64,000 nt of DNA from Bacillus infantis NRRL B-14911 (lineage in GTDB: Bacteria > Bacillota > Bacilli > Bacillales > Cytobacillaceae): assembly GCF_000473245.1 (NCBI RefSeq), contig NC_022524.1, forward strand, positions 4,054,501-4,118,500, in the 5' to 3' direction. Positions 42,853 through 52,600 of the stretch are shown piece after piece. The notes beneath the pieces are model-generated. The model worked only from the letters and a program-made list of their open reading frames with translations. It ran no database searches and was not told the origin of the DNA. Position 1 is the first letter of the stretch; the number at the start of each line of letters is the position of its first letter. Made by a program: the position numbers and the translations under genes.

Positions 42853-44931
42853 TTAGTAGCTCAGACCGTGGCCGTATTCATACAAAGTTCCGCCTTCAAG
42901 CGACGGGATTGTCACTGGAAGCTTTCCTGCTGGCGCGAACTCTCCGAAAATCGCACCTGCAGTTGCTTCAAAGCTTGCCGGGCGGAATCCGTACTGCGCA
43001 AGATAGGCATCTGTGCCTGGCACGGCCATGATGTCATAAGGATTGCGGATGGCTACCGTGATGACTGGTGCATCTGTTTCGCTGATCAGCTTGTTGATCA
43101 TTTTCATTTGTGCGCTGTCAGGCGAGCGGCCGGAAACATTATACGTGTAGGAGCCGACGATGACTGCTTTTGCTTTTTTCGCTTTTTCCAGCTGTTCTGC
43201 CGTGAGGCTGTAGTCAGCTGATACTATGATTTCTGTATTAGCGTGGCGTGCTTTTACTGCGTTCCCCAGGTCATTGATATAGGTGCTGCCGATAACGAGG
43301 ATAGAATCACTGTCTGCCGCTGATAGCGGAAGGGCTCCTTCATTTTTCACAACGGTGATTGATTTCTGTGCTGCTTCCTTTTCAATCGCTTTATGTTCGG
43401 CAGAGCCTACGACATTAAGGGCATTGGCAATCTTATCGTTCAGGTCCTCCGGTGTTTCTTCTTTGATGATTCCCCGCTTGAGCTTCAAAGTCAGAATTCG
43501 CTTAACAGAAGCTTCGACCCGTTTTTCCGAAATTTCTCCTGACTTAACAGCAGCCAGCAGCCCTTCAGCGACTGCTTCGAGTCCGACCGGCATCAGAACA
43601 ATGTCTGTTCCTGCTTTGACGGAGCGGATCGCTGCGTCAACAGGCCCAAAGTGCTCTGCGATGGCATTCATGTTCATCGCATCTGTTGTAATGACTCCCT
43701 CATAGCCCATTTCCTCCCTCATCAGCTCTGTGAGCACTTTGTAGGAAAGGGTTGCCGGGAGGGCAATTTCTTCACCTGTTTTTTGTGAAATTACTTTTGT
43801 ATCATCGATTTTCGGGAAGGTGACATGTGCCGTCATGATGGCATCAATGCCTGCTTCCATCCCCTTTTGGAATGGATACAGCTCCACTTCCTTCAATCGC
43901 TCTTTATCATGCGGGACCTCAGGCAATCCAAGGTGGGAATCGACTGCTGTGTCGCCGTGGCCAGGGAAGTGCTTCGCTGTTGCCGCGACGCCTGCAGACT
44001 GCAGCCCCTTTGTATAAGCTACCCCCATCTCAGCTACAAGCTCAGGGTTTTCCCCGAAAGAGCGGACGCCGATGACAGGATTGTCCGGGTTGTTATTCAC
44101 ATCCATGACAGGCGCGAAGTTGGTGTTGATGCCGAGGGCAGCAAGCTCTTCACCAATAGCTTTCCCCACCTTTTCGGCAGTTTCAGGGGAACGGGCGGCA
44201 CCAAGGGCCATGTTGCCCGGCATATCAGTTCCCGACTGCAGGCGGGTGACAATGCCTCCCTCCTGGTCGATTGTCATCAGGAGCCCGTATTTTTCTGATG
44301 CTTCCTGGTATTGTGAGACCAGCTTCGTTGTCTGCTCGGTTGTCACGACATTCTCGCGGAAAAGAATGACGCCGCCGAGATGGTATTTTTTCACAAGCGC
44401 TTCAATTTCCGGCTGGATTTCTGTTACGTTCTGGCCTTTCCAGGTCCGGAAATCCGGCATAAGCATTTGCCCGACTTTTTCTTCAAGCTTCATTGCTTTG
44501 ACAGCATCATCGACCAGCTGATAGCGCTTTGATTTTTCCTTGCGGATTTCTGCCTGAAACCCGGATTTGCGATTTTTGGCGTCAATGGCGATCCGGTCTT
44601 TATTTTTTCCATCTGTTACGGTAATAAAAGTACGGCCATTTTTTCCTGACAGTGTTACAGTTCCGTCATCAGATACCCTGGCGACCGTTTTATTGGAGGA
44701 GTTCCAGTCAAGATTCTTGGAGACTCCTAGAAAATGCCCTTCCTTATAGACATGCAGTGCTTTAAGCTGCAATGTTTTTCCGCTGAACTGCGTCTCGGAT
44801 TCCGGCAGGTTCTGCAGGAGGACGAGATCCTTCACCTTATTTTTGCCGGCTGCCGCTGCAGGCTGAAGCCAGGCGGAGAACCCAAGGATCAGAACCAGAA
44901 AAGTCATTACAATCGTTTTGAGCTTTTTCAA
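42853..44931 (-). CDS. nagZ: Exo-beta-N-acetylglucosaminidase NagZ (GH3), secreted
   Basis: NagZ removes GlcNAc from peptidoglycan fragments. The protein of about 692 residues has a signal peptide, an N-terminal Ig-like domain (about 35-120), the GH3 barrel and a C-terminal GH3 domain. The family motif KHFPGHGDTAVDSH carries the catalytic Asp-His pair, and the nucleophile Asp lies in GVITTDAMNMNAI. It follows the amiE-like gene and precedes namZ. Start: the TTG at 44931 has AGGAGG 7 nt upstream, while the ATG at 44937 is only 1 nt away from it. Confidence 0.95.
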   Translation of the reverse strand: MKKLKTIVMTFLVLILGFSAWLQPAAAAGKNKVKDLVLLQNLPESETQFSGKTLQLKALHVYKEGHFLGVSKNLDWNSSNKTVARVSDDGTVTLSGKNGRTFITVTDGKNKDRIAIDAKNRKSGFQAEIRKEKSKRYQLVDDAVKAMKLEEKVGQMLMPDFRTWKGQNVTEIQPEIEALVKKYHLGGVILFRENVVTTEQTTKLVSQYQEASEKYGLLMTIDQEGGIVTRLQSGTDMPGNMALGAARSPETAEKVGKAIGEELAALGINTNFAPVMDVNNNPDNPVIGVRSFGENPELVAEMGVAYTKGLQSAGVAATAKHFPGHGDTAVDSHLGLPEVPHDKERLKEVELYPFQKGMEAGIDAIMTAHVTFPKIDDTKVISQKTGEEIALPATLSYKVLTELMREEMGYEGVITTDAMNMNAIAEHFGPVDAAIRSVKAGTDIVLMPVGLEAVAEGLLAAVKSGEISEKRVEASVKRILTLKLKRGIIKEETPEDLNDKIANALNVVGSAEHKAIEKEAAQKSITVVKNEGALPLSAADSDSILVIGSTYINDLGNAVKARHANTEIIVSADYSLTAEQLEKAKKAKAVIVGSYTYNVSGRSPDSAQMKMINKLISETDAPVITVAIRNPYDIMAVPGTDAYLAQYGFRPASFEATAGAIFGEFAPAGKLPVTIPSLEGGTLYEYGHGLSY

Positions 44932-44950
44932 AGCCATTCCTCCTCAACAT

Positions 44951-46648
44951 TTAATAGCTGCGTTTTTGCCATTCTTCACTCGCAAACTCAGGCTTTATGT
45001 CTTTACCTTTCTCAGGAGAGATTTTTATATTATCCAGGTACCAGCCTCTGCCGTTGACGGTTGCATCGGTTTTATAGCGGAAGCGAATGAGCTTAGTATC
45101 TGCAGGAAGCTCAGCTTTAACCGTGCTCCAGCTTTCGCTGTTTCCGGTAAAAGATTTGACTTCAGTCCAATTTGTGCCGTCTGCTGAGATTTCCAGATAG
45201 CCATAATCGCTGTTTTCCTCAATCCGGTGCCAGGTTTCAAAAGAGAGAACCGCCTGTGAATGCAGATCGACTTCAGCTGTCAGGCTTTTTTCTGTATTAT
45301 CGCCATAGCCCGAGAACCAGGCCGGCTGCTTGCCAGGGATGCTGACCGGAATGCTGTCTGCCACCTGTCTTGCAAATGCCCTTCTTGCTCCATTCGTTGA
45401 AACGGTGTTCCTTGTCGGATGGACCCGGTTGGTCAGCAGGATGGCAATGGTGTCATTTTTCTGGGAGATGACAACTGAAGTGCCTGTGTAGCCTGTGTGG
45501 CTGAGTGAATCTTTATCTGTCAGCGCATCGCCGAGCCAGCCCTGGTTCAGCTCCCAGCCTAGTCCGTGGTCATCGCCTGGAAACTGCGGGATCTGATTTT
45601 CCGTAAGAGTCCTGACTGTTTCTTTTTTCAGGATGCGCTTTCCGCCATAGGTACCTTCATTTACATACATATGTGCAAACTTCGCCAGGTCTCCAGCTGT
45701 GGAAAAGACACCGGCATGACCGGCGACGCCATCAAGCGACCAGGCATTTTCATCATGAACCTCTCCCCAGACAAGGCCGCGCCCAAGGGCAGGCTGATAT
45801 TCAGTGGCTGCTATCCTGTCCTTCAGACTTTCGGGAGGGTTATACATGGTATCCTTCATGCCAAGAGGCTTGGTAATATGGTCTCTCACATATTCATCCA
45901 GGCGCTTGCCTGACAATTTTTCAATAAGGGCTCCGAGGGCAATCATGTTGAGGTCGCTGTATGTATAAGTGCTCCCCGGTTCATTGGCAAGCGGATATTG
46001 CAGAGCGATTGAGATACGGTCTTCGCGGCTGTTCCCTTGTGAATAGAGAGGAATCCAAGCCGTGAATCCAGAAGTATGGGTCATCAGCTGCCTGATGGTC
46101 ACCTCTTCCTTGCCGCCGGCTGCAAACTCAGGCAGATAATCAGCCACCGGATCATCAAGATTGAAGAGGCCTTTTTCATAAAGCTGCATCGCGGCTGTTG
46201 TTGTAAAGATTTTGCTGATGGAAGCAAGGTCAAAGATGGTGTCCTTCGCCATGGAGATAGGCTGATCGGCTTCTGTCAATCCGTCATCTTTGTACTGATA
46301 AGCCATGCCATAGGCTTCATGCTTGACGATATGGCCGCGCCGGGCCACAAGCGCCACTGCACCTGGCATCACCCTGGAATCAATCATCTCCTCCATGATT
46401 CCATCGATTTCATTGAGCGGGCCTTCAACCATGCCTGCACCCCTGGCAGATCCCGGATGAAGCACCGGCGATGATTTTCCCGGATGATCCCATGGAAATG
46501 GAACAGGAGGCATAAACTTTGAAGAACTCATTTCCGGATCCCCCGCTTTTTCTTTTGCTTCAGGACTGTCGCTTGCCATAACTGCAGGAGCCACAGCGCT
46601 TAGGCTCAGGATGGCAGCCAATGTCACTTTCACAGACTTATTCTTCAT
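44951..46648 (-). CDS. amiE: Beta-lactamase-family serine hydrolase, AmiE-like
   Basis: This secreted protein of 565 residues has a signal peptide and a class C beta-lactamase-like domain with SISK (catalytic Ser and Lys), YSDLN and HTGYTGTS. The AmiE counterpart in B. subtilis removes peptide stems from MurNAc so that NagZ and NamZ can act; position in the same operon supports this. It is longer than B. subtilis AmiE by about 120 residues, with a C-terminal beta domain (LSFETWHRIEENSDYGYLEI). The start at 46648 has AAAGGAGG upstream. A serine esterase of another substrate is possible. Confidence 0.85.
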   Translation of the reverse strand: MKNKSVKVTLAAILSLSAVAPAVMASDSPEAKEKAGDPEMSSSKFMPPVPFPWDHPGKSSPVLHPGSARGAGMVEGPLNEIDGIMEEMIDSRVMPGAVALVARRGHIVKHEAYGMAYQYKDDGLTEADQPISMAKDTIFDLASISKIFTTTAAMQLYEKGLFNLDDPVADYLPEFAAGGKEEVTIRQLMTHTSGFTAWIPLYSQGNSREDRISIALQYPLANEPGSTYTYSDLNMIALGALIEKLSGKRLDEYVRDHITKPLGMKDTMYNPPESLKDRIAATEYQPALGRGLVWGEVHDENAWSLDGVAGHAGVFSTAGDLAKFAHMYVNEGTYGGKRILKKETVRTLTENQIPQFPGDDHGLGWELNQGWLGDALTDKDSLSHTGYTGTSVVISQKNDTIAILLTNRVHPTRNTVSTNGARRAFARQVADSIPVSIPGKQPAWFSGYGDNTEKSLTAEVDLHSQAVLSFETWHRIEENSDYGYLEISADGTNWTEVKSFTGNSESWSTVKAELPADTKLIRFRYKTDATVNGRGWYLDNIKISPEKGKDIKPEFASEEWQKRSY

Positions 46649-46993
46649 CTTATTCCTCCTTTTATCATCTCTGAACACGAACCGGACTATCTCCTTCCCT
46701 CCCTTTAATTTAAAAATTCAAATAATTACATCTTTAGGTTAGCGAAATAAGTGTATAGATGTCTATACCAAAGAGGACCTAGTCAATGCTGATTCGACGT
46801 CAGAACCGTGACTTTAGGCATGGACAGATGGGAGGATTTGTTCGACAAATGTTTTAAATACAATAAAAGGGACAAATCTTCTTTTTTTATTTACTCCGCC
46901 TATTAACAAACGAAAGTCTTCAACATTAAACCTGCCGAAAGCAATTTTGAAAACGCCGCGAATCAGGAAACAGGTACATGGCGGGCTATGTCT
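46649..46993. other. amiE-nagZ-namZ promoter region
   Basis: About 345 bp between the amiE start and the terminator of the small membrane gene upstream of it. It holds the palindrome described at 46753 and AT-rich sequence. No additional gene is visible. Confidence 0.5.
46753..46768. promoter_or_regulatory. Palindromic operator-like site upstream of amiE
   Basis: GTATAGA-TG-TCTATAC is a perfect inverted repeat. On the minus strand it reads GGTATAGACATCTATAC, containing GTATAGAC, which fits the GT-N-TA-N-AC core of HutC/GntR-type operators such as those of the amino-sugar regulator NagR. A GntR-family amino-sugar regulator is a candidate. Confidence 0.5.
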
Positions 46994-47032
46994 AAAAAAA
47001 GACGGAATGCCCGCATGGCCTCCGTCTTTTCC
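46994..47032 (-). terminator. Terminator of small membrane gene
   Basis: AAGACGGA...TCCGTCTT with T run on the minus strand, just after the stop codon at 47035. Confidence 0.85.
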
Positions 47033-47034
47033 TG

Positions 47035-47172
47035 CTATACCTGACTCATTAAAACTGTTGCCAGCACACTTGAAACAATAGTAAATACAAAAATTGATAT
47101 GTACAATATAATTTTGTTTCTTTTTTTTCTCCGTTTTATAACTTCAGGCGTGTCCCACTTCATTTTTGACAT
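47035..47172 (-). CDS. 45-residue membrane protein behind a c-di-GMP-type riboswitch
   Basis: The frame begins MSKMKWDTPEVIKRRKK and contains one membrane segment (IILYISIFVFTIVSSVLATV). It is a homologue of the 44-residue protein at 35021-35155. AAGGGG precedes the ATG at 47172. The longer frame up to 47229 would read through the riboswitch. No function is known. A terminator follows directly, so it is a single-gene transcription unit controlled by the riboswitch. Confidence 0.75.
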   Translation of the reverse strand: MSKMKWDTPEVIKRRKKRNKIILYISIFVFTIVSSVLATVLMSQV

Positions 47173-47192
47173 CAAATAGTCCCCTTTTCTGT

Positions 47193-47283
47193 TTGATGGC
47201 AGCTGGCTGGCATTGTTTTTTTTCCACATAAGCCCCTATAGCTTTGCGTCATCACTTTTCAGTGATTTTGCCCTTGATATTCA
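47193..47283 (-). promoter_or_regulatory. GEMM-I (c-di-GMP-I type) riboswitch, copy 2
   Basis: The minus strand reads AAGGGCAAAATCACTGAAAA then GTGATGACGCAAAGCTATAG, with a GAAA-capped stem, the invariant GACGCAAAGC and the closing CCAGCCAGCTGCC. The same elements in the same order occur in copy 1. It ends just before the ribosome-binding site of the small membrane gene. Confidence 0.88.
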
Positions 47284-47460
47284 CCCTCTCATCCTGTATT
47301 TACCAGATCATGCACTAAAATTTAATACCACACTAAAAATTAAATAAACATGATTTTCAAAAAAATATTTTTTAAATATAGGTGCCGGCCATACTACTAA
47401 AGGAGGTCTTGCAATATCACTTTGTTTAAACCAGTCCATTTTATCCGGAGCGTACTCCTT

Positions 47461-47500
47461 AAAAATAAAAAGATGCCTCCTATCGGGAAGGCATCTCTAT
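47461..47500 (-). terminator. telA terminator
   Basis: GAGATGCCTTCC and GGAGGCATCTTTTTATTT form a stem and T run on the minus strand. Confidence 0.88.
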
Positions 47501-47503
47501 TAC

Positions 47504-48673
47504 TTATCCTTTGATTTCAAGCAGTTTCTGGCGCAGTTCATTTTCCATAGAAGCCAGGTCACTTTCTGCCTGGCGCCGCTTATTGCGGCCCTCCTCCTGG
47601 ATCCGGAGTGTTTCTTCCAGAGTGGAAATGAGATTTTCCTGGGTTTTCTTAAGCGTCTCAATGTCCACTAGGCCGCGCTCATTTTCCTTGGCGGTTTCAA
47701 TGGTATTGGTTTTCAGCATTTCCGCGTTTTTCAAGAGCAGCTCATTGGTTGTTTTTGAAACCTGCTTCTGCGCTTCAACGGCATGGCGCTGACGGATAAG
47801 GGTCAGGGCAATTGCCACCTGGTTTTTCCACAGCGGGATGGCAGTGTTGATGGATGCCTGGATCTTTTCGACAAGGGCCTGGTTCGTGTTTTGGATCAGG
47901 CGGATCTGCGGGGCGGATTGGATCGTAATTTCCCGGCTCAGCTTTAAATCGTACAGCCTCTTGTCCAGCCTGTCCGCAAACTGAAGCATATCGTTGACTT
48001 CCTGGAATTTCATCTGGTCGCCTGATGATTCCGCTTCCTTCCTCATCTGCGGGATTGTCTGCTCATGAAGCTCCTCGAGCTTGATTTCGCCCGCTGCAAT
48101 ATAGACATTGAGAGCGTGGAAATATTCCTTGTTCGTGTCATATAACTTCTCCAGCATATGGATATCGGATAAAAGGACATTTTTGCTGCGGTCCAGCTTT
48201 ACGCTGATCCGGTCAATCTGCGCTCCTGTTTTTTGATATTTGGAGAGGATCTCCTGGACAGAATCGGAGATTTTTCCGAACATGCGGGAAAACAGCGACT
48301 GCTTGCCCTGCTTCAGTTCATCCGGATTCATATCATTGAGGCGCTTCATCAGGTCATTGATGATATCACCGACCTCTCCGATATCCTTTTTCTGGACATG
48401 CTCGAGCATGCTGTGCGAGAAGGTGAGCAGCTTCGTCTGAGCCTGAGTCCCATAAGCAATCATGGCCTGGTGGTTGCGCGGGTCGATCTGCTCGGCAATC
48501 TGATAAGCCCGGGCGCGGTTTTCCTCCGGGATCACGTCTATGAGCTTCACCGGTTTCTCTTCTTTCGCTAGCTCCAGGACAGGTCCGCCATTCATGTCGC
48601 CGAACGGGTCGGCAAGGATATCATCCATAAGACTGCTCGTCTTTTTCGTTAATGATGGGTTTTGTTCGCTCAT
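47504..48673 (-). CDS. telA: TelA/YaaN family toxic anion resistance protein
   Basis: The 389-residue protein is predicted to be cytoplasmic and strongly helical. It matches the TelA family in length and pattern ([57 protein letters not shown]). Family members are linked to tellurite and bacteriocin or antibiotic tolerance; the biochemical role is unclear. It overlaps xpaC by 4 bases (ATGA), so translation is coupled. The same pair, xpaC-yaaN, occurs in B. subtilis. AGGAGG precedes the ATG. Confidence 0.94.
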   Translation of the reverse strand: MSEQNPSLTKKTSSLMDDILADPFGDMNGGPVLELAKEEKPVKLIDVIPEENRARAYQIAEQIDPRNHQAMIAYGTQAQTKLLTFSHSMLEHVQKKDIGEVGDIINDLMKRLNDMNPDELKQGKQSLFSRMFGKISDSVQEILSKYQKTGAQIDRISVKLDRSKNVLLSDIHMLEKLYDTNKEYFHALNVYIAAGEIKLEELHEQTIPQMRKEAESSGDQMKFQEVNDMLQFADRLDKRLYDLKLSREITIQSAPQIRLIQNTNQALVEKIQASINTAIPLWKNQVAIALTLIRQRHAVEAQKQVSKTTNELLLKNAEMLKTNTIETAKENERGLVDIETLKKTQENLISTLEETLRIQEEGRNKRRQAESDLASMENELRQKLLEIKG

Positions 48674-49326
48674 TTCAGCCTCCTGCTTTCTTCAGGTAAT
48701 CGGTTTTCCTTCCACGTTTTAATCGAGTTTTTTGCCACGTCTATTTCAAAATTAAGATTATCAATATCATCGGAAATCACTTCGTACAAATCCTTCTCAA
48801 CCGTCTGGGAGAGTTCATTGATGGTCCTTCGGGTTTCCAGCAGCGACTGGTCGATTTCAAGGTTCTTCTTCGGCTGGGTGGAGAGGAAAACATATTTCTC
48901 CGTCATTTCCACCAGAGAATCAAGATGGGAAAAATAAAACCGCTCCGCCTGGTAAAAACGCTTCGGCTCTTTCTTCGTCAGCCTGTAAATCTTCCGTGTG
49001 ATCCTCATCAGTTCAATCCGCTGCTTCAAAGAAGGAAGATGGCGGATCGCAAATAATGACTTGTGCAGGCGGGAAATTTTCTTTTTCCCTTCTGCAAGGT
49101 TTGTCTTGATGTACTTGTATTCCCTCCGCGAAAGCCCGTGCTTCCTGAGGAAACGGACACGCCCGATCTGGAATGCAGCCAGATACACTAACGCAGCCGC
49201 TCCGCCTGCTATCAGTCCGGATAAGAAAAACGTCTGGTCAAATCCGAAATAACTGACCGTCCAGACCGACCCGGCGAACGGGACAGCCAGTACTGTGCCT
49301 ATAAGAAACGAAACAATCCGGTTCAT
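48670..49326 (-). CDS. xpaC: XpaC-like 5-bromo-4-chloroindolyl phosphate hydrolysis protein
   Basis: The 218-residue protein has two membrane segments (about 5-25 and 34-52) and a helical cytoplasmic domain ([37 protein letters not shown]). It matches XpaC, encoded immediately upstream of yaaN/telA in B. subtilis. XpaC was named for phosphatase-indicator hydrolysis but its real role is unclear. It forms a two-gene operon with telA. Confidence 0.9.
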   Translation of the reverse strand: MNRIVSFLIGTVLAVPFAGSVWTVSYFGFDQTFFLSGLIAGGAAALVYLAAFQIGRVRFLRKHGLSRREYKYIKTNLAEGKKKISRLHKSLFAIRHLPSLKQRIELMRITRKIYRLTKKEPKRFYQAERFYFSHLDSLVEMTEKYVFLSTQPKKNLEIDQSLLETRRTINELSQTVEKDLYEVISDDIDNLNFEIDVAKNSIKTWKENRLPEESRRLK

Positions 49327-49516
49327 TCATATCGACTCCTGACATAAAATCCTGCTTTATCTACTCATACGATTTAAGACAGAATAGGTTTCACCCAATC
49401 TCCCCGCTTGACAGAAAAAGTAAGATTATCTTATTTAATTCAACAATACACGATAAAACTCCTCTTTTCCATAGACCAGGACTGTAAGATTGGGTAGGTC
49501 TTGAGGCGTAGAAGAT

Positions 49517-49529
49517 GGTGACAGGCACC
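49517..49529. repeat. GGTGACAGGCACC repeat
   Basis: A further copy of the short near-palindromic core also seen at 38351-38400 and 41461. It is followed by CGAAATTTGTCGAATC, the usual continuation of this Bacillaceae element as far as remembered. Confidence 0.6.
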
Positions 49530-49561
49530 TCCCGAAATTTGTCGAATCAATACCAAAAGAA

Positions 49562-49596
49562 CCGCTAAGAGCAAAGCGCTCTCAGCGGTTCAAATG
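49562..49596 (-). terminator. Terminator of the giant SLH gene
   Basis: AACCGCTGAGAGCGC pairs with GCTCTTAGCGGTT, followed by CTTTTGG on the minus strand. Confidence 0.88.
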
Positions 49597-49602
49597 CTTG
49601 TA

Positions 49603-52600
49603 TTATTTAGTTTTCCCGAAGGGGATTGTGATGGATTGGGCAGCTTCTATTTTTTTGCCTTCTGCATTTGCTTCATCTGTGTAAGTAATGGTGACTGTAT
49701 CTCCATCTGTTATGGTCAGCATTTCTTCACTTTTTTCAGCAGACAGGTTAAGCATAACCGTTCCGACAAATACATTCGTATCAGCACCAGTCTCAGTCAG
49801 AATAACTTCCAGCAGCTCTCCGTTATCATTTACAGCCTGGACAGCTACTGTGTCGGCTGCATTGCTGTTCAAATTAAGATCCTGATCTTCAACCGTAACT
49901 TCAATGAAGGTTTCATCCTGCAGCTTAATGCTAACAGTTCCGGATGAAGTTTGCTTTACTTCCTCAACAACGCTATCTTCCGCCGGCTTTTCTTCTTTTG
50001 TCTCAGGAAGGCTGTTTACACCTTCCCCTGGGTTTTCTGCTCCCGCATCAAGATGGATCGTATTGGATTTTCCGAAAACCCCTGAACCATTATCTACTAA
50101 GTAAACGGCATAATCTCCAGCCGGTAGACCCGCAGTGTCAATCAGCGTATTCTCTCCGTTATTAGGCGGACCAGCTGAAACAGCGACACCAGATTCAACC
50201 AGATCATATAGCTCCTGCTCGGTAATATCCTCGGAACCATGGCTGACTGGAACAAGGAATACCTGGGACAGCTGGTAATCGCTTGTCGCAACATCCAGGA
50301 TATCGCCTGATTTGTATGATTCCTTTGCTAAAATATACGACCAAATTATATTATAGTTCGCATATACATCCTCAGAAATCATCTTGATATCATCCCTGGA
50401 GAGAGGAGCACCGCCTGCTGCGAGATGTTCCGTAAACAATATTTGATATAGCTTGAATTGTTCCCAAGAGAAATAAACATTTTCTGAATAGGATTCTTCA
50501 AAAATACCTAAATCATATTTTTGAAGCTCTTGAGGATTTTGGGTGATCTTATCGAAAATCTCCTCATAGATTCTTTCATTCGTATCCTCTACTGCTGTTT
50601 TCACATCCTCAAGTCGTAAATCCCGCCCCATCTCTGCTTTCATTTCAGCAAACTGATCCTGGTAATAGCTAACATAAGGATCAAATACAAGATGAGCGAT
50701 CTCATCAGGAAGCAGGGAATAAATCTCATCGCGGGTCACTTCGCCAGGATTTGAATTAATCTTTTCTAAGATTGAATTCGTTTCTGCGGAGTTGACCTGC
50801 AGCAGAATATCACGAATCTCCTCATAGGAAAGCGGCTCGCCGTTATTGCTTTGAATGGCCTCATTTAAGGCGCTGCGGTACCACTCCATGTTTTCCCATT
50901 GAACAATATCATATCCATACAGTTCCCCAAGAATAGATGACTCAAATTTTTCAGGACTGCCGTTGATCTCGGCAAGCCTCGCTTCGACCGCCAAGGCATC
51001 CCCTTCCACTACAGCTTGCTTTATTTCTTCTTTGGTTAAAGGTGCACCCTTCACTGAAAGCATGGCTTTAATAGCTTCACGGTAATACTCAAGGTTAGAC
51101 CAATTTATATTCCCTGCAACTTCTTCAAGATCTGAGAGTCCAAAGCTGTCAGGATTAAGATTAATTGCATCCAGATTTGCCTTATCTGCCAGTTCATTTC
51201 CTAATTTAACTGCCTCCAGGATTTCTTCGGCAGTCAGGTCACGCTCAAGTTCCGCCAGCATTTGGGCAACTGATTGCTGGTAGAAATCAAGGTTTGAATA
51301 ATTAATAAGTTCATAGCCTATCAGCTTTCCGAGGTCATTTATATCAAAGCCTTCAGGATTTTTGTTAATTGCATCAAGCCTGCTACCATCAATTTCAGCA
51401 TTTGCTTTTGTGATTGCCTGTTTAACTTCTGAAATTGTGAACAACTCACCCTCATCTTTTTCTGCCTTCAGCTGTACAAGTGTTGAGCGGTACAGCTCCA
51501 GATATTCATAATCAGACCGTACCAAATCGTCCTCTTGTAAAAGGAGGCGAAGCTGGTCCACTTCGGCAGACTGGGGATCGGCTGTTATTTGATTCAGGAA
51601 ATGAGCTGAATTAATTCCAGCAGCTAATTCATTTAATAAAACAATCGTTAAAGTCTGATTTGTTTCAAGTAAGTCTATAACAGCTTCCCGATAAGCATCC
51701 ATGAGCTCCCAGCTATAATATGGATAAACAACATGCAGGAGGGATTGATCTTTAAATCCTGCACCATCCCTGATAATCTCAGCCAAACCATATTCCCGGC
51801 CCACTTGATTGATCAGTTCTACAACCCTTTGGGATGTCAGTTCTCTGCCAGAGTCAACCTCTGCTTTTATGCTTGTCCGGTATCCTTCTAAATACTGTAC
51901 ACTTATTGCCCAATTACCCGCATCCCTAACAAGGTACTCAACATCTATAATGGTCAATGACAACGGCGCTTCTTTAGCTTTCTTGAAAGTTGCAGCTTTA
52001 TCGGTTTCCATAATCAGACTCTCTAACTGATATAGCCCCATCTGCCCATTATTCTCATCCAGGAAACTGGCCACTGCTTTTCTATACAAATCAATTCTGT
52101 CAGCACTTATAGCAAGGTTTCTTGTTGCCTGCTGCAGCACCTTAAATGAAAATCCTGTTGGGTCACTTTTAATTACATTCAGCATTTCTGCAGCAGCATT
52201 TTCTCTAACGGCAGAGTCCACTGCCCAGACAATTTGGCGGATTCTATCAACTGTCAGTCTATCCAGCTCTGCTTTCACCTTTTGCCTGTATTCAGCTATC
52301 TTATCTTCATATTCGGGATATATATTGAGCTGATTCAGATCATCTATTGTAAAAGTATCTGGATTTTCGATAATCCGTTTAAGCACTAGCTCCTCAATAT
52401 ACTGCCTATAATTAGCATTTACATCCTCAATGACAGCCTCCAGCTCCGTCAGGCTCAAGTCCTTTTCAAGTTCAGCTTTTTTCTTAGCAATCGCTTCACG
52501 ATACAACTGGAGGCGATCAGGATAAGCATAAACAGTAACTCCGGCTTTTCTCAGCAGCTCGGCTGTGACGGCTTCCGGATTGGCATTAATTTCTGTAAGG

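Noticed and set aside
47173-47229. N-terminal extension of the small membrane protein to an upstream ATG
   Set aside because: That extension would be translated from the riboswitch aptamer; the ATG at 47172 has its own ribosome-binding site and matches the homologue's length.
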